DNA of 64,000 nt, taken from Aeromonas rivipollensis. GTDB lineage: Bacteria > Pseudomonadota > Gammaproteobacteria > Enterobacterales > Aeromonadaceae. How positions within the stretch are numbered: the first letter of the stretch is position 1; each line of letters begins with the position of its first letter. The notes beneath the pieces were generated by a model, which did no database searches, was not told where the DNA came from, and saw only the letters and a list, made by a program, of their open reading frames with translations. Positions 16,322 to 25,440 of the stretch are shown piece after piece. The stretch is taken from NCBI RefSeq assembly GCF_010974825.1, contig NZ_JAAILA010000007.1, forward strand, positions 186,001 to 250,000, in the 5' to 3' direction. Both the position numbers and the translations under genes were made by a program.

Positions 16322-16628
16322 ACGAGACTCCTACCAGCTTGACTTGGCTTGGTTTGACCATAATATTCGGGGGCATGAATGAACATTCATTCACTCGCTC
16401 TCGCCGACGATGAGGGATGGATTTTAGCAGCCACAGGACATTTGGCTAGGCGCGTGGCCGAGAAAACTCGCCCTGACTCTTGACGTTTCTGTCGCTGGAA
16501 AAGAGACAGTTCGCAATGAAATCTGCTTGTAGTAGAGTGGTTAAGCTGAAATCAAGCTTGGTCGGTGACAATCCCCTCCTTCATCCAGCGGACAGCTTTG
16601 GGTTGATAAATAAGGTTAAAACTATCAT
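16322..16628. promoter_or_regulatory. nudF-tolC divergent intergenic region with palindrome
   Basis: This 307-base gap must hold the promoters of both nudF and tolC. The only distinct element is a palindrome TGAATGAACATTCA at 16376-16389, with further ATTCA repetition beside it, which has the form of a small repressor operator. Purine-rich sequence near 16500 could be a promoter, but I could not assign clear -35 and -10 boxes. No small gene was seen. Confidence 0.4.
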
Positions 16629-17954
16629 ATGAAAAGAACACTCTTGTCAGTCATGGTGATGCTGGGTGTGAGCAGTGCCGCTCATGCCGAAAACCTGCTC
16701 GAAATCTACCAGCAAGCCCAGATCAAGGATACCCAGCTGCTGGAATCCAAGGCCAAGCGGGACCAAGCCTTCGAGAAGATCAACGAATCCCGCGCCGCTC
16801 TCTTGCCACAGATCAATCTGGGCGCCGGCCTGAACTACCTGCAGAACAAGGACGATACCCAGACCAACAGCGGTGCCAGCGGCAGCGTCACCCTGGATCA
16901 GTCCGTCTATCGTCGCAGCAACTGGGTCAACCTGGACCTGACCGAGAAGAGCGCCACCCAGTCCGACGTGGCCTACAACCTCGAGTACCAGAACCTGATG
17001 CTGCGTACCGCTCAGGCCTATTTCGACGTGCTCAAGGCGATGGATACCCTGGAGTTCGTCCGTGCGAACAAGACCGCGGTAGAGCGTCAACTGGAACAGA
17101 CCCAGCAGCGCTTCGAAGTGGGCCTGACCGCCATCACGGACGTGCATGAAGCCGAGGCCGAGCGCGATCAGGCGCTGGCAGACGAGATCAATGCCGAGAA
17201 CACCCTGGACAACAGCTACGAGAGCCTGCGCGAGCTGACCGGCATCGATCATCGCCAGCTGGACGTGCTCAACACCGAGCGTTTCGCCCCGCAGAAGACC
17301 CCGTTCAACTCCGACAAGTGGCTGGAGCTGGCCCTGGACAAGAACCTGGAGCTGCACAGCGCCCGCATCGGCAAGGACATCGCCAAGGAGCAGATCGATC
17401 TGGCCAAGACGGGCCATGAGCCGACCCTGGATCTGGGCGCCGGCCTCACCGCCGGTTACAACGACTACAAGGACGAGATCCGCAACCCCGAGAGCAACAG
17501 CAATCAGGGCAATATCGGCCTGAACTTCAACCTGCCGCTCTACACCGGGGGCGCCACCACCTCCCAGGTCAAGCAGGCCCAATTCAACTACGTGGCCGCC
17601 AGCGAGCAGCTGGAGCGCAGCTTCCGCTCGGTGCAGAGCACAGTGCGTTCTTCCTATAACAACGTGAACGCCAGCATCGGCTCGGTGCGCGCCTACAGCC
17701 AGTCCGTCATCTCCGCCGACAGCGCCCTGAAGGCGACCGAGGCCGGTTATGAAGTGGGTACCCGGACCATAGTCGACGTGCTGGACTCCACCCGCAAGCT
17801 GTACCAGGCCAAGCAGAAACTCTCCGAGGCCCGTTACAACTACATCCTCAGCATCCTCTCCCTCAAGCAGGCCGCCGGCATACTGGAGCAGAAGGATCTG
17901 GAAGACGTGAACCAGGGCCTGATGCCCGCCGCCCAGGTCACCAAGAAGTCCTGA
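16629..17954 (+). CDS. tolC: Outer-membrane efflux channel TolC
   Basis: TolC is the trimeric outer-membrane tunnel shared by drug efflux pumps and type I secretion. The product has 441 residues. A signal peptide ends at SAAHA (about residue 20), giving a mature protein starting ENLLEIYQQA, the usual TolC beginning. Two OEP repeats with long alpha-helical stretches follow, including TAQAYFDVLKA and the second-repeat GTRTIVDVLDSTRKLYQAK. It is adjacent to the nudF run, as in E. coli, and ends at a strong terminator. It is the probable partner of the HlyD/FUSC pump encoded nearby. Confidence 0.97.
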   Translation: MKRTLLSVMVMLGVSSAAHAENLLEIYQQAQIKDTQLLESKAKRDQAFEKINESRAALLPQINLGAGLNYLQNKDDTQTNSGASGSVTLDQSVYRRSNWVNLDLTEKSATQSDVAYNLEYQNLMLRTAQAYFDVLKAMDTLEFVRANKTAVERQLEQTQQRFEVGLTAITDVHEAEAERDQALADEINAENTLDNSYESLRELTGIDHRQLDVLNTERFAPQKTPFNSDKWLELALDKNLELHSARIGKDIAKEQIDLAKTGHEPTLDLGAGLTAGYNDYKDEIRNPESNSNQGNIGLNFNLPLYTGGATTSQVKQAQFNYVAASEQLERSFRSVQSTVRSSYNNVNASIGSVRAYSQSVISADSALKATEAGYEVGTRTIVDVLDSTRKLYQAKQKLSEARYNYILSILSLKQAAGILEQKDLEDVNQGLMPAAQVTKKS

Positions 17955-17972
17955 GCCGGATTCACGGCATGA

Positions 17973-18000
17973 AAAAAGGCGACCTTATGGTCGCCTTTTT
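17973..18000 (+). terminator. tolC terminator
   Basis: A 12-bp stem (AAAAAGGCGACC with its complement) with a TTAT loop ends in a T-run. It lies 18 bases after the tolC stop. Confidence 0.92.
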
Positions 18001-18037
18001 GCTGCCTGCTTGCCGCTCGCCAGAGGCGAGTGGTCAG

Positions 18038-18063
18038 GCACCTCCGGCCGAGGCCGGAGGTGC
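18038..18063 (-). terminator. GC-rich hairpin at the hldE end
   Basis: A perfect 12-bp inverted repeat (GCACCTCCGGCC, two-base gap, complement) abuts the hldE stop codon directly. There is no T-run on either strand, so it may be an intrinsic stop of low efficiency or an mRNA 3'-end stabiliser. Confidence 0.5.
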
Positions 18064-19491
18064 TCAGCCGCGCTCGCGTATGGTCTTGATGATCTCGCTG
18101 GTGGAGCAGCCGTCCTCGAAGTTCAGCACCCGCACCTCGCCACCGTTGGCGGTCACTTCGGCATAGCCGGCGATCTCTTCGGGCTTGTAGTCGCCCCCCT
18201 TGACCAAGAGGTCTGGCAGGATCTCGGCGATCAGTCGCTGGGGCGTGTCCTCACCGAAGGGCACCACCCAATCTACGGCACCCAAAGCCGCCAGCACCGT
18301 CATGCGGCGCTCTGTGGGGTTGACCGGACGGCCCGGCCCCTTGAGGCGGCGCACGGACTCATCGGTGTTGACCGCGACTATCAGGCGATCCCCCAGCTTG
18401 CCCGCATTGGCCAGGTAGGAGACGTGGCCCGCATGCAGGATATCGAAGCAGCCGTTGGTCATCACCACCTTCTCGCCGCGCAGGCGGGCGGCCTGCACGG
18501 CCACCTTGAGCTGGGCCTCGGACATGACGCCAAAGCCGGTCTCCTGTTCGGTGTAGAGGGCGTTGGCCAGCTCCACCGGGCTCACTGTGGAGGTACCCAG
18601 CTTGCCCACCACTATGCCGGCGGCTGTGTTGGCCAGGGCGCAGGCCTCGTCCAGGCTCATGCCGGCGGCCAGGGAGGTCGCCAGGGTGGAGATGACGGTA
18701 TCGCCGGCACCGGTGACGTCATAGACCTCGTGAGCCTGGGCCGGCAGGTGCAGCTCGGGCTGTCCTTCGCGGATCAGGGTCATGCCGTTCTCGGAACGGG
18801 TCACCAGCAGGGCGTCCAGCTCGAAGCGCTTGACCAGCTCCAGCCCCTTGGCGACCAGCTCCTCTTCGCTCTTCACCTTGCCCACCACGGCCTCGAACTC
18901 GGACATGTTGGGGGTCAGCAGGGTGGCGCCGCGATACTTCTCGAAATCCGTCCCCTTGGGATCCACCAGCACAGGGATGCCGGCGGCACGGGCGCGAGCA
19001 ATCATGCCAGGCACGTCGTTCAAGGCGCCCTTGCCGTAGTCGGAGAGGATCATCACGTCGGCCCCTGGCAGCGCCTGCTCCACCTTGCTCATCAGCAGGC
19101 TGGCGTCCACGTCGTGGAAGGCCTCTTCAAAATCGAGGCGCAGCAGTTGCTGGTTGCGGGACAGCACCCGCAGCTTGGTGATGGTCGGGTAGTCGGTCAG
19201 ACGAACGAAATCACAGGCGACCTTGACCCCTGCCATCTGGCCGGCCAGGGCATCGGCGGCCTCATCCTGACCGGTCAGCCCGAGCAACACGGCCTGGGCA
19301 CCCAGGGCGGCGGAGTTCAGGGCCACGTTGGCGGCGCCACCCGGGCGCTCTTCGATGTGCTCGACCTTGACCACGGGCACCGGCGCCTCGGGGGAGATGC
19401 GGCCGGTGGGGCCATGCCAATAGCGATCCAACATGACATCGCCAACGACCAGAACGCGGGCTTTCTCAAACTCGGGCAGGGTGATTTTCAT
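18064..19491 (-). CDS. hldE: Bifunctional heptose 7-phosphate kinase / heptose 1-phosphate adenylyltransferase
   Basis: HldE makes ADP-heptose for the inner core of lipopolysaccharide. The product has 475 residues, near the E. coli length. The N-terminal ribokinase-like domain (about 1-318) ends with the nucleotide motif [11 protein letters not shown]. The C-terminal nucleotidyltransferase domain starts around residue 340 with [16 protein letters not shown], containing the HxGH signature. It is transcribed leftward, divergent from the acyltransferase gene lpxL; both act in lipid A/core synthesis. Confidence 0.97.
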   Translation of the reverse strand: MKITLPEFEKARVLVVGDVMLDRYWHGPTGRISPEAPVPVVKVEHIEERPGGAANVALNSAALGAQAVLLGLTGQDEAADALAGQMAGVKVACDFVRLTDYPTITKLRVLSRNQQLLRLDFEEAFHDVDASLLMSKVEQALPGADVMILSDYGKGALNDVPGMIARARAAGIPVLVDPKGTDFEKYRGATLLTPNMSEFEAVVGKVKSEEELVAKGLELVKRFELDALLVTRSENGMTLIREGQPELHLPAQAHEVYDVTGAGDTVISTLATSLAAGMSLDEACALANTAAGIVVGKLGTSTVSPVELANALYTEQETGFGVMSEAQLKVAVQAARLRGEKVVMTNGCFDILHAGHVSYLANAGKLGDRLIVAVNTDESVRRLKGPGRPVNPTERRMTVLAALGAVDWVVPFGEDTPQRLIAEILPDLLVKGGDYKPEEIAGYAEVTANGGEVRVLNFEDGCSTSEIIKTIRERG

Positions 19492-19743
19492 CTGTATCGG
19501 CTCTCAAAACCTGAAAATTTCAGCGGCCGATTTTATCACACTCTTTTCCGGGACGTGAAAAAAGCACAGCCATGCCCGCCACGGCGCCCCCGTCTGACCC
19601 CTCTGACCAGGTGATGGCGATTCGCACCCACCCCCATTTTTCGGATAGAATCCCCAGATTGCGAGTGACAGCCTATCCAGGGGCTCCGATCCCCCCGTGT
19701 CGGCTGGGCTCCCTCCCTTGCCTTTGTGAACAAGAGACTCTTC

Positions 19744-20667
19744 ATGGCCAACGAACATGCCCCCCGCCTCGAACCCCGTCTGTTCCATCCCCGTTACTGG
19801 GGCAGCTGGTTCGGTCTGTGCCTGCTCTGGCTGCTGGTACTGCTGCCCTGGCGCAGCCAGATGTGGCTGGGTCGCCAGCTCGGCACCCTGGCCCGCAAGG
19901 TATTGAAATCCCGCGTCAAGATTGCCCGTCGCAACCTGGAGCTGGCGATGCCCGAGCTCAGTCGGGATCAGCGGGAAACCCTGCTCAAACAGAACTTCGA
20001 GAGCGTGGGTTGCGCCATCTTCGAGGTGGGCATGGCCTGGTTCTGGCCCGACTGGCGGATGCGCCGCCTGATGAAGGTGGAAGGGGAAGAGCATGTCATC
20101 GACGCCATCGAAAAGGGTCAGGGCATGCTGCTACTCTCCTGCCACTTCCTGACGCTGGAGCTCAATGCCCGCTGCTTCGGCCTGGTGCGGCCCGGGGTCG
20201 GCGTCTATCGCCCCAACACCAATCCGGTGCTGGAGTACGCCCAGTACCACGGTCGCTGCGCCTCCAACAAGTACCTGGTGGATCGCATGGACGTGAAGGG
20301 GATGATCAAGGCGCTGCGCAACGGCGACGCCCTCTGGTATGCGCCTGATCACGACTACGGCAGCCACGCCAGCGTCTTCGTGCCCTACTTCGCGGTGGAG
20401 CAGGCGGCCACCATCACGGGCACCGCCACCCTGGCCAGGGTCAAGAACACAGTCACCCTGCCCTGCTACAACATCCGTACCCAGGAGGGCTACACCCTGC
20501 ACATAGGAGCGCCGCTGGAAGGCTACCCGAGCGGTGACGACCTGGTCGATGCCGCCCGCGCCAACCGCGAGATTGAAGCCGCCGTGCGCAAGGCCCCGGA
20601 GCAGTACATGTGGCTGCATCGCCGCTTCAAGACCCGTCCCAACCCGGACGACGCGGGTTTCTACTAA
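19744..20667 (+). CDS. lpxL: Lipid A late acyltransferase (LpxL/LpxP type)
   Basis: This inner-membrane enzyme adds a secondary acyl chain to Kdo2-lipid IV-A. The product has 307 residues with one N-terminal membrane anchor (WFGLCLLWLLVLLPW). The catalytic HX4(D/E) motif is His134-FLTL-Glu139. The FHPRYWGSW start and the YAPDHDYG segment point to LpxL or LpxP rather than LpxM. The ATG at 19744 follows AAGAGA; an in-frame GTG at 19726 is the alternative. It has its own terminator. Confidence 0.92.
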   Translation: MANEHAPRLEPRLFHPRYWGSWFGLCLLWLLVLLPWRSQMWLGRQLGTLARKVLKSRVKIARRNLELAMPELSRDQRETLLKQNFESVGCAIFEVGMAWFWPDWRMRRLMKVEGEEHVIDAIEKGQGMLLLSCHFLTLELNARCFGLVRPGVGVYRPNTNPVLEYAQYHGRCASNKYLVDRMDVKGMIKALRNGDALWYAPDHDYGSHASVFVPYFAVEQAATITGTATLARVKNTVTLPCYNIRTQEGYTLHIGAPLEGYPSGDDLVDAARANREIEAAVRKAPEQYMWLHRRFKTRPNPDDAGFY

Positions 20668-20682
20668 GGCCCCTTCCCAATG

Positions 20683-20711
20683 AAAAAGCCCTCGCATGCG
20701 AGGGCTTTTTT
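20683..20711. terminator. Bidirectional terminator between lpxL and cpdB
   Basis: AAAAAGCCCTCGCA and its complement form a nearly continuous inverted repeat with T-runs on both strands. It lies 15 bases after lpxL and 23 bases from the cpdB stop. Confidence 0.92.
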
Positions 20712-20734
20712 ACGGGTCTGCGACCGCGCCTGAA

Positions 20735-22726
20735 TTACTGGCGGATCAGGCGGTAGATGGCGTAACCGGGATGTTTGGCGTCGTCCATCGCCAGGGTGGA
20801 CTTGTACTCAAGATCCGCACCGGCCAGAGCCTTGGCCTCATCGCTCGGCGAGGAGTAGAGCCGCACGTCAACCCCCACTGGCTGCGCCTTCATGTGCCAG
20901 TTGTTGTTGGCCGCCGGGCTGAAGCCCGCCGGATTGGCAGCAGACTGGGACTTGAGGTACTGGGCGATGATCTCCCGCGTCTCGAAGGGATCTTCATGGA
21001 CTATGTTGCTGCCATCGATCCCCGGGAAGTGACCGCCGCCGCTGGCGCGGTAGTTGTTGGTCACCACGTAGAACTTCTGGGCCGGATCCACCGGCTGGCC
21101 GTTGAAGGTGAGGCCGCTGATGCGCTGACCGTCGCTCACCTTGAGCCCCTCCTTGCTGTAACGGGCCGGCTGGGTGATGTCCACCTCGTAGCTCACCCCG
21201 TCGATCACGTCGAAGTTGTAGGTCGGGAAGCTTTCGTTCACCAGCCACTGCACCTCGCTCTTGCCGGTGTCTATCTGGTTGAACTGGCCGGCGCTCATCT
21301 CCAGCCACTCCTTGACGGTGGCCCCGTTCACCTCGACCACCTGCAGGGTGTTCGGATAGATGTAGAGATCGGAGACGTTGCGCAAGGAGATGTTCCCCTG
21401 GGCCACATAGGTGAAGTCATTGATGCCGTTGCGCCCGCCGCGGAAGGGGGCTGCCACCGACAGGATCGGGTAGGACTCCTTGAGCAGACCGTCTCGTTGC
21501 AGCTGCTCGGCGTGCTGACGCTGGGCATCGCTCACCAGCTGCACCGAGGGGTCATCCTGCACCAGGGCGAAGAAGCTGTGGATGGGAGAGGTGATCTTGC
21601 CCAGCGGCTCGTCCAGCCACTGGTTGGTGGCGTCGTGATCCGCCTGCACCAGATCCACCACCCGCTGATCCACGGCGCTGCCTTCGCTTGAATCTATTTT
21701 GCGCAGGCTGGCCTGGCTCTGCTTCACCTGCCACTTGCCATCCACTTGCTCCAGCTTGAGATCTATGATGCCGAGGTGGTTGCCCCAGTAGCCGGGCATC
21801 ACGGTCGGAATGCCACTCAGGGTGCCGGCCTTGTTGTCCACCTCGGGCAAGTCCGGGAAGTCACCGGGGAAGTTCTTGTGGGCGTGACCCAGCATCAGGG
21901 CATCTATCCCCTTCACCTTGGCCAGGTGCCAGGCGGAGTTCTCCATCATGGCCTCGTAGCTGTTGGCATTGATGCCGGTGTGGGCCACCACCACCACCAG
22001 ATCGGCCCCCTTGGCGCGCAGCTCGGGCACATAGTGGTTGGCGGTCTCGACCATGTCGGCCACCACCACCTTGCCTTCCAGATGGCGCTTGTCCCACTGC
22101 AGCACCTGGGGCGGCGTCAGACCCAGGATGCCGACCTTGACGGTCTGTGACTGGCCCTTGTCATCCGTCACCTGGCGCTCCAGCAGCAGATAAGGGGTGA
22201 ACTTGTTGCCGCTCCAGTCAATCTGTCCCTTGGCGTCTCGCTTGAAGGCACCCGCCTCGAACACGTTGGCGTTTACATAGGGGAACTCGGCCCCCGCCAG
22301 CACCTTGCCGAGGTAATCCAGGCCGTAGTTGAACTCGTGGTTGCCGAGGTTGCCCGCGTCATAACCCAGCTCGTTCATCGCCTTGAACACAGGGTGGGCC
22401 TGCTTCTCGAGGTAGCCGGCACCGGACTGCTCGAAGATGTAGTCCGCCAGCGGCGTGCCCTGGATCAGGTCACCGTTGTCGAGCAGCAGGTTGTTGGGGT
22501 TTTCGGCGCGGGCGGCGCGGATCAGCAGGGCGGTGCGGGAGAGGCCGAACTTGCGGTCTTCCTTGTTCTGGTAGTAGTCATACCCCAGCACGTTGGAGTG
22601 GATGTCGGAGGTCTGGATCAGGCGCAGGGAGACTGTCCCCGGCTGCGCCTTGCTGTCATTTTCATTGCTGCAGGCGGTCAGCAGCACGATGGCGGCGATT
22701 GCCCCCAGCTTCATGGAGTTATTCAC
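20735..22726 (-). CDS. cpdB: 2',3'-cyclic-nucleotide 2'-phosphodiesterase/3'-nucleotidase, predicted lipoprotein
   Basis: The enzyme salvages extracytoplasmic nucleotides by opening 2',3'-cyclic nucleotides and removing the 3'-phosphate. The product has 663 residues. The metallophosphatase motifs are SDIHSN, DNGDLIQG, GNHEFNYG, VVVAHTG and GHAHKNFPG. The C-terminal 5'-nucleotidase-type substrate domain includes YRASGGGHFPG. The N-terminus has a lipobox (LTAC, Cys19), which predicts lipid anchoring, whereas E. coli CpdB is a soluble periplasmic protein. It stands alone, convergent with lpxL. Confidence 0.94.
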   Translation of the reverse strand: MNNSMKLGAIAAIVLLTACSNENDSKAQPGTVSLRLIQTSDIHSNVLGYDYYQNKEDRKFGLSRTALLIRAARAENPNNLLLDNGDLIQGTPLADYIFEQSGAGYLEKQAHPVFKAMNELGYDAGNLGNHEFNYGLDYLGKVLAGAEFPYVNANVFEAGAFKRDAKGQIDWSGNKFTPYLLLERQVTDDKGQSQTVKVGILGLTPPQVLQWDKRHLEGKVVVADMVETANHYVPELRAKGADLVVVVAHTGINANSYEAMMENSAWHLAKVKGIDALMLGHAHKNFPGDFPDLPEVDNKAGTLSGIPTVMPGYWGNHLGIIDLKLEQVDGKWQVKQSQASLRKIDSSEGSAVDQRVVDLVQADHDATNQWLDEPLGKITSPIHSFFALVQDDPSVQLVSDAQRQHAEQLQRDGLLKESYPILSVAAPFRGGRNGINDFTYVAQGNISLRNVSDLYIYPNTLQVVEVNGATVKEWLEMSAGQFNQIDTGKSEVQWLVNESFPTYNFDVIDGVSYEVDITQPARYSKEGLKVSDGQRISGLTFNGQPVDPAQKFYVVTNNYRASGGGHFPGIDGSNIVHEDPFETREIIAQYLKSQSAANPAGFSPAANNNWHMKAQPVGVDVRLYSSPSDEAKALAGADLEYKSTLAMDDAKHPGYAIYRLIRQ

Positions 22727-22841
22727 TGTCTTTTCCCTTTTATTATGAGTAACGCTTTACCAGCGCCGGGAATTTAACAGACGAATATGTCAGCAGATGA
22801 CACCGGGACTCATTTTTATGAAGCCCGGCACAAAAATAGCC

Positions 22842-23462
22842 TTATGAGGCCAGCAGAGCCCCGCTGGCCAGCTTGACCGCCAGCACCAGCATTATGATAC
22901 CGACAACCATATCAATGACTTGCTGCACCCTGCTCCGGGCAAGCCAGGGAGAAAGCGCCGCCGCCCCGAAGGCCAGCCCGTAGAACCATACCAGAGAGGC
23001 TAGCATGGCGCCTGCGGCGAAGGCGGGCCGCAGATCCTCGGCAAACTGGCTGCCGAAGGAGCCGAGCAGCATCAGGGTATCCAGGTAGACGTGGGGGTTG
23101 AGCAGGGTCACCCCCAGGGTCATGGCGAGCACGCTCTTGACCCCCATCAGCTGAGGAGAGTCCGCTAGGGCCGCCCCCTGTCCGCGCCAGGCACTGCGCA
23201 GGGAGCGCCCCCCGAACCAGCCGAGAAACAGCACGCCGCCCCAGGTCAGCAGCGCCAGGCCGATAGGGCTGGCCGCCAGCAGGTTGGCACCGCCAAACAC
23301 CCCTATGCCGATCAGCACGAGATCGCACAGACAGCAGAGGGTCGCCGTCAGCAGATGGTGGTTGCGGTGAATGCCCCGGCTCAGCACGAAGGCATTCTGG
23401 GCACCTATGGGGATGATCATGGCGAGGCCGAGGGTAAAGCCCTGCAGTGTGGTCGCGAACAT
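22842..23462 (-). CDS. argO: LysE/ArgO-type arginine exporter
   Basis: This 206-residue membrane protein with about six hydrophobic segments exports arginine and toxic analogues such as canavanine. It begins MFATTLQGFTLGLAMIIPIG and continues GAQNAFVLSRG, the characteristic LysE/ArgO N-terminus. LLNPHVYLDTLMLLG is the second family signature. The ATG at 23462 was chosen over a longer form from 23528 because it matches this start and has AAAGG upstream. In E. coli argO is activated by ArgP; here argP is two genes away, beyond ahyR and ahyI. Confidence 0.92.
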   Translation of the reverse strand: MFATTLQGFTLGLAMIIPIGAQNAFVLSRGIHRNHHLLTATLCCLCDLVLIGIGVFGGANLLAASPIGLALLTWGGVLFLGWFGGRSLRSAWRGQGAALADSPQLMGVKSVLAMTLGVTLLNPHVYLDTLMLLGSFGSQFAEDLRPAFAAGAMLASLVWFYGLAFGAAALSPWLARSRVQQVIDMVVGIIMLVLAVKLASGALLAS

Positions 23463-23726
23463 GGACAAACCTTTGTGTGGGAGATCTGGGGGCACTATAA
23501 GGGGAGGCGTGAAATCAGAGAAATTCATTCATTTTCTGATGCATTCAAAAAACTGATAAGGCGGGGCGAAAAACGACATCTGACAGGCTGTCAATTGCAG
23601 GATCTGACAATTGTGGCCCCGGGGGCCCGCCCCGAGAATCGCCAAAGTGACGAGATCGGCTTGGGACACTGGGTGATGGCGACAGAGGAGATGCCGAGCG
23701 ACAGGGCAGCGTCGCCCGGCCGGCAT

Positions 23727-24509
23727 TCACTGCAACAGTCTGGGGAAGTTGGTGACCACCACCTGCTCCAGATTCGGCAGCAAGATACCGCTGCTGACCC
23801 CTTTGGCGATGGCCTGGTAGCGATTCATCGACCCCGTTTTGCGGGTGACCTGGTTGAGGTGGTAGTTCACGGTGCGCTCGGTGATCCCGAGGATGCAGGC
23901 GATCTCCCCCGATGTCTTCCCTTCGCTGGCCCAGAACAGGCACTCGGTCTCCCTATCCGTCAGGGCCTCCTGGGGATCCTCCTCCCTCATGCTTTGACGC
24001 ACTATCCGGATCGCCGCCTCGAAGATGTAGTTGGACATCCAGGAGAGGATGGGCGAGGACTCCAGCAGCAGGTCACTGGATGCCCGCTCCCGGGTGATGA
24101 ACGACAGTATGCCGTTCTCCCCCGTCGCCCCGTGCAGCGGAAACGAGATGCCGTTGCGCAACCCGAACTCCGCCGCCAGCCCCATCACGTCCATGCTCCC
24201 CTCTTGCAGGAAGCGCGCCTTCTCGTCCAGCCGGTTCCAGTAGATGGGCAGGGTCTGTGTGCGGGCGAGCTGGATGATGGGATCGCAGGCCAGCATGTTG
24301 TTCACCGTGTAGGCCTGCACCCAGGAGTCAGGGCACTGGTTGAACAACACCACCTTGGGCCTTTGCATCGACATGGGCAGGATAAGCGCAAATCGATAGT
24401 AGTCGTAGCCCATTCCCAGGGTGAAGCGGCCGATCAGCTCGGCCAGCCGGTTTCCATCCGTTACCAGCGTGAAATGTTCCAGATACTCAAGCAGTTGGTC
24501 GCGTGTCAT
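23727..24509 (-). CDS. ahyR: LuxR-type quorum-sensing regulator AhyR
   Basis: AhyR binds N-acylhomoserine lactone and controls density-dependent genes. The product has 260 residues. The autoinducer-binding domain (about 1-170) carries the conserved Trp63, Tyr67 and Asp76 in DSWVQAYTVNNMLACDP. The LuxR helix-turn-helix (about 185-245) contains LTDRETECLFWASEGKTS and ITERTVNYHL. The start has GGGGAGG upstream. It is divergent from ahyI with only 64 bases between them, so one control region serves both. Confidence 0.97.
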   Translation of the reverse strand: MTRDQLLEYLEHFTLVTDGNRLAELIGRFTLGMGYDYYRFALILPMSMQRPKVVLFNQCPDSWVQAYTVNNMLACDPIIQLARTQTLPIYWNRLDEKARFLQEGSMDVMGLAAEFGLRNGISFPLHGATGENGILSFITRERASSDLLLESSPILSWMSNYIFEAAIRIVRQSMREEDPQEALTDRETECLFWASEGKTSGEIACILGITERTVNYHLNQVTRKTGSMNRYQAIAKGVSSGILLPNLEQVVVTNFPRLLQ

Positions 24510-24526
24510 AGGCTAGCCTCCCCTGG

Positions 24527-24538
24527 CCAAGGCCTTGG
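24527..24538. promoter_or_regulatory. Palindrome in the ahyR-ahyI control region
   Basis: CCAAGGCCTTGG is a perfect 12-bp palindrome about midway between the divergent starts, flanked by CTGG on one side. It is the only strong dyad in the gap and is a candidate AhyR site. It does not fit the classic ACCTG-N10-CAGGT lux box well, so the assignment is tentative. Confidence 0.45.
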
Positions 24539-24573
24539 ATTATAGCGCCTAACCATGAAATGGAGAGACATGA

Positions 24574-25200
24574 ATGCTTGTTTTCAAAGGAAAATTGAAA
24601 GAACACCCCAGATGGGAGGTCGAAAACGAGCTTTATCGCTTTCGCAAGCGCGTCTTCTCCGATCGGCTCGGTTGGGACGTGGAATCCCACCGGGGTCTGG
24701 AGCGGGACAGCTTCGACAAGCCCGATACCCACTGGGTGTTGATTGAAGATGAAGAGGGTCTGTGCGGCTGCATCAGGCTGCTCAGCTGCGCCCAGGACTA
24801 CATGCTGCCCAGCATCTTTCCCGGTGCCCTCGCCGGCGAGCGTCCCCCGCGCGGCGCCGATGTCTGGGAGCTGACCCGGCTTGCCATCGATGCCGGCCGC
24901 GCTCCCGCGCTCGACAACGGCATCAGCGAGCTGACCTGCGTCATCTTCCGCGAGGTTTATGCCTTCGCCAGGGAACAGGGGATCCGGGAGCTGGTCGCCG
25001 TGGTCAGCCTGCCGGTGGAGCGCATCTTCCGCCGCCTCGGCCTGCCCATAGAGCGGCTCGGTCACCGTCAGGCGGTGGATCTGGGGGCCGTACGCGGAGT
25101 CGGGATCCGCTTCCAGCTGGACGAGCGCTTCGAGCGCGCCGTCAACCGTCCCCTGCGGGGGGAGTACGCCCCGGCCGGGGAGCTGCTCGGCATGAGCTGA
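24574..25200 (+). CDS. ahyI: Acyl-homoserine lactone synthase AhyI
   Basis: The enzyme makes N-acylhomoserine lactone from acyl-ACP and S-adenosylmethionine; Aeromonas AhyI mainly makes the C4 form. The product has 208 residues. The LuxI signature residues are seen in YRFRKRVFSDRLGW, in GLERDSFDKPDTHW and in ELTRLAID. The start has GGAGA upstream. The gene is divergent from ahyR and followed by argP, which is the arrangement known for A. hydrophila (argP called iciA there). Confidence 0.97.
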   Translation: MLVFKGKLKEHPRWEVENELYRFRKRVFSDRLGWDVESHRGLERDSFDKPDTHWVLIEDEEGLCGCIRLLSCAQDYMLPSIFPGALAGERPPRGADVWELTRLAIDAGRAPALDNGISELTCVIFREVYAFAREQGIRELVAVVSLPVERIFRRLGLPIERLGHRQAVDLGAVRGVGIRFQLDERFERAVNRPLRGEYAPAGELLGMS

Positions 25201-25205
25201 CCCCA

Positions 25206-25234
25206 TAAAAAAGTCCCGGGCTGACACCCGGGAC
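25206..25234 (-). terminator. Hairpin with a leftward T-run after ahyI
   Basis: A perfect 8-bp stem GTCCCGGG (25213-25220 with 25227-25234) encloses CTGACA. Read rightward it is followed by CAAAACT, not T; read leftward it is followed by six T. It therefore looks like a terminator for leftward transcription, although no leftward gene lies to its right. Confidence 0.55.
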
Positions 25235-25440
25235 CAAAACTCTCGCTATGGCCCGTTTCCACCCCATGCAAAAACGGACCAAATGAGTATCTTATGAATC
25301 TCACTTTGTCGCTACTGTCACATCTCACAGTGACAGCCCGGGATGTCCCCCACGCAGTGCCCGCCGTCGGGCCTGGTTGTTCTCCCTCCCCCGCTCCAGT
25401 AGCATCCTTGCTCAATCCCCTTCTCTGATAAGGAATGCTG

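Noticed and set aside
23355..24545. 396-codon plus-strand frame covering ahyR
   Set aside because: It is antisense to ahyR and argO, with no ribosome site and low-complexity translation.
24510..24573. Classic lux box between ahyR and ahyI
   Set aside because: No ACCTG-N10-CAGGT sequence is present; only the unrelated palindrome is reported.
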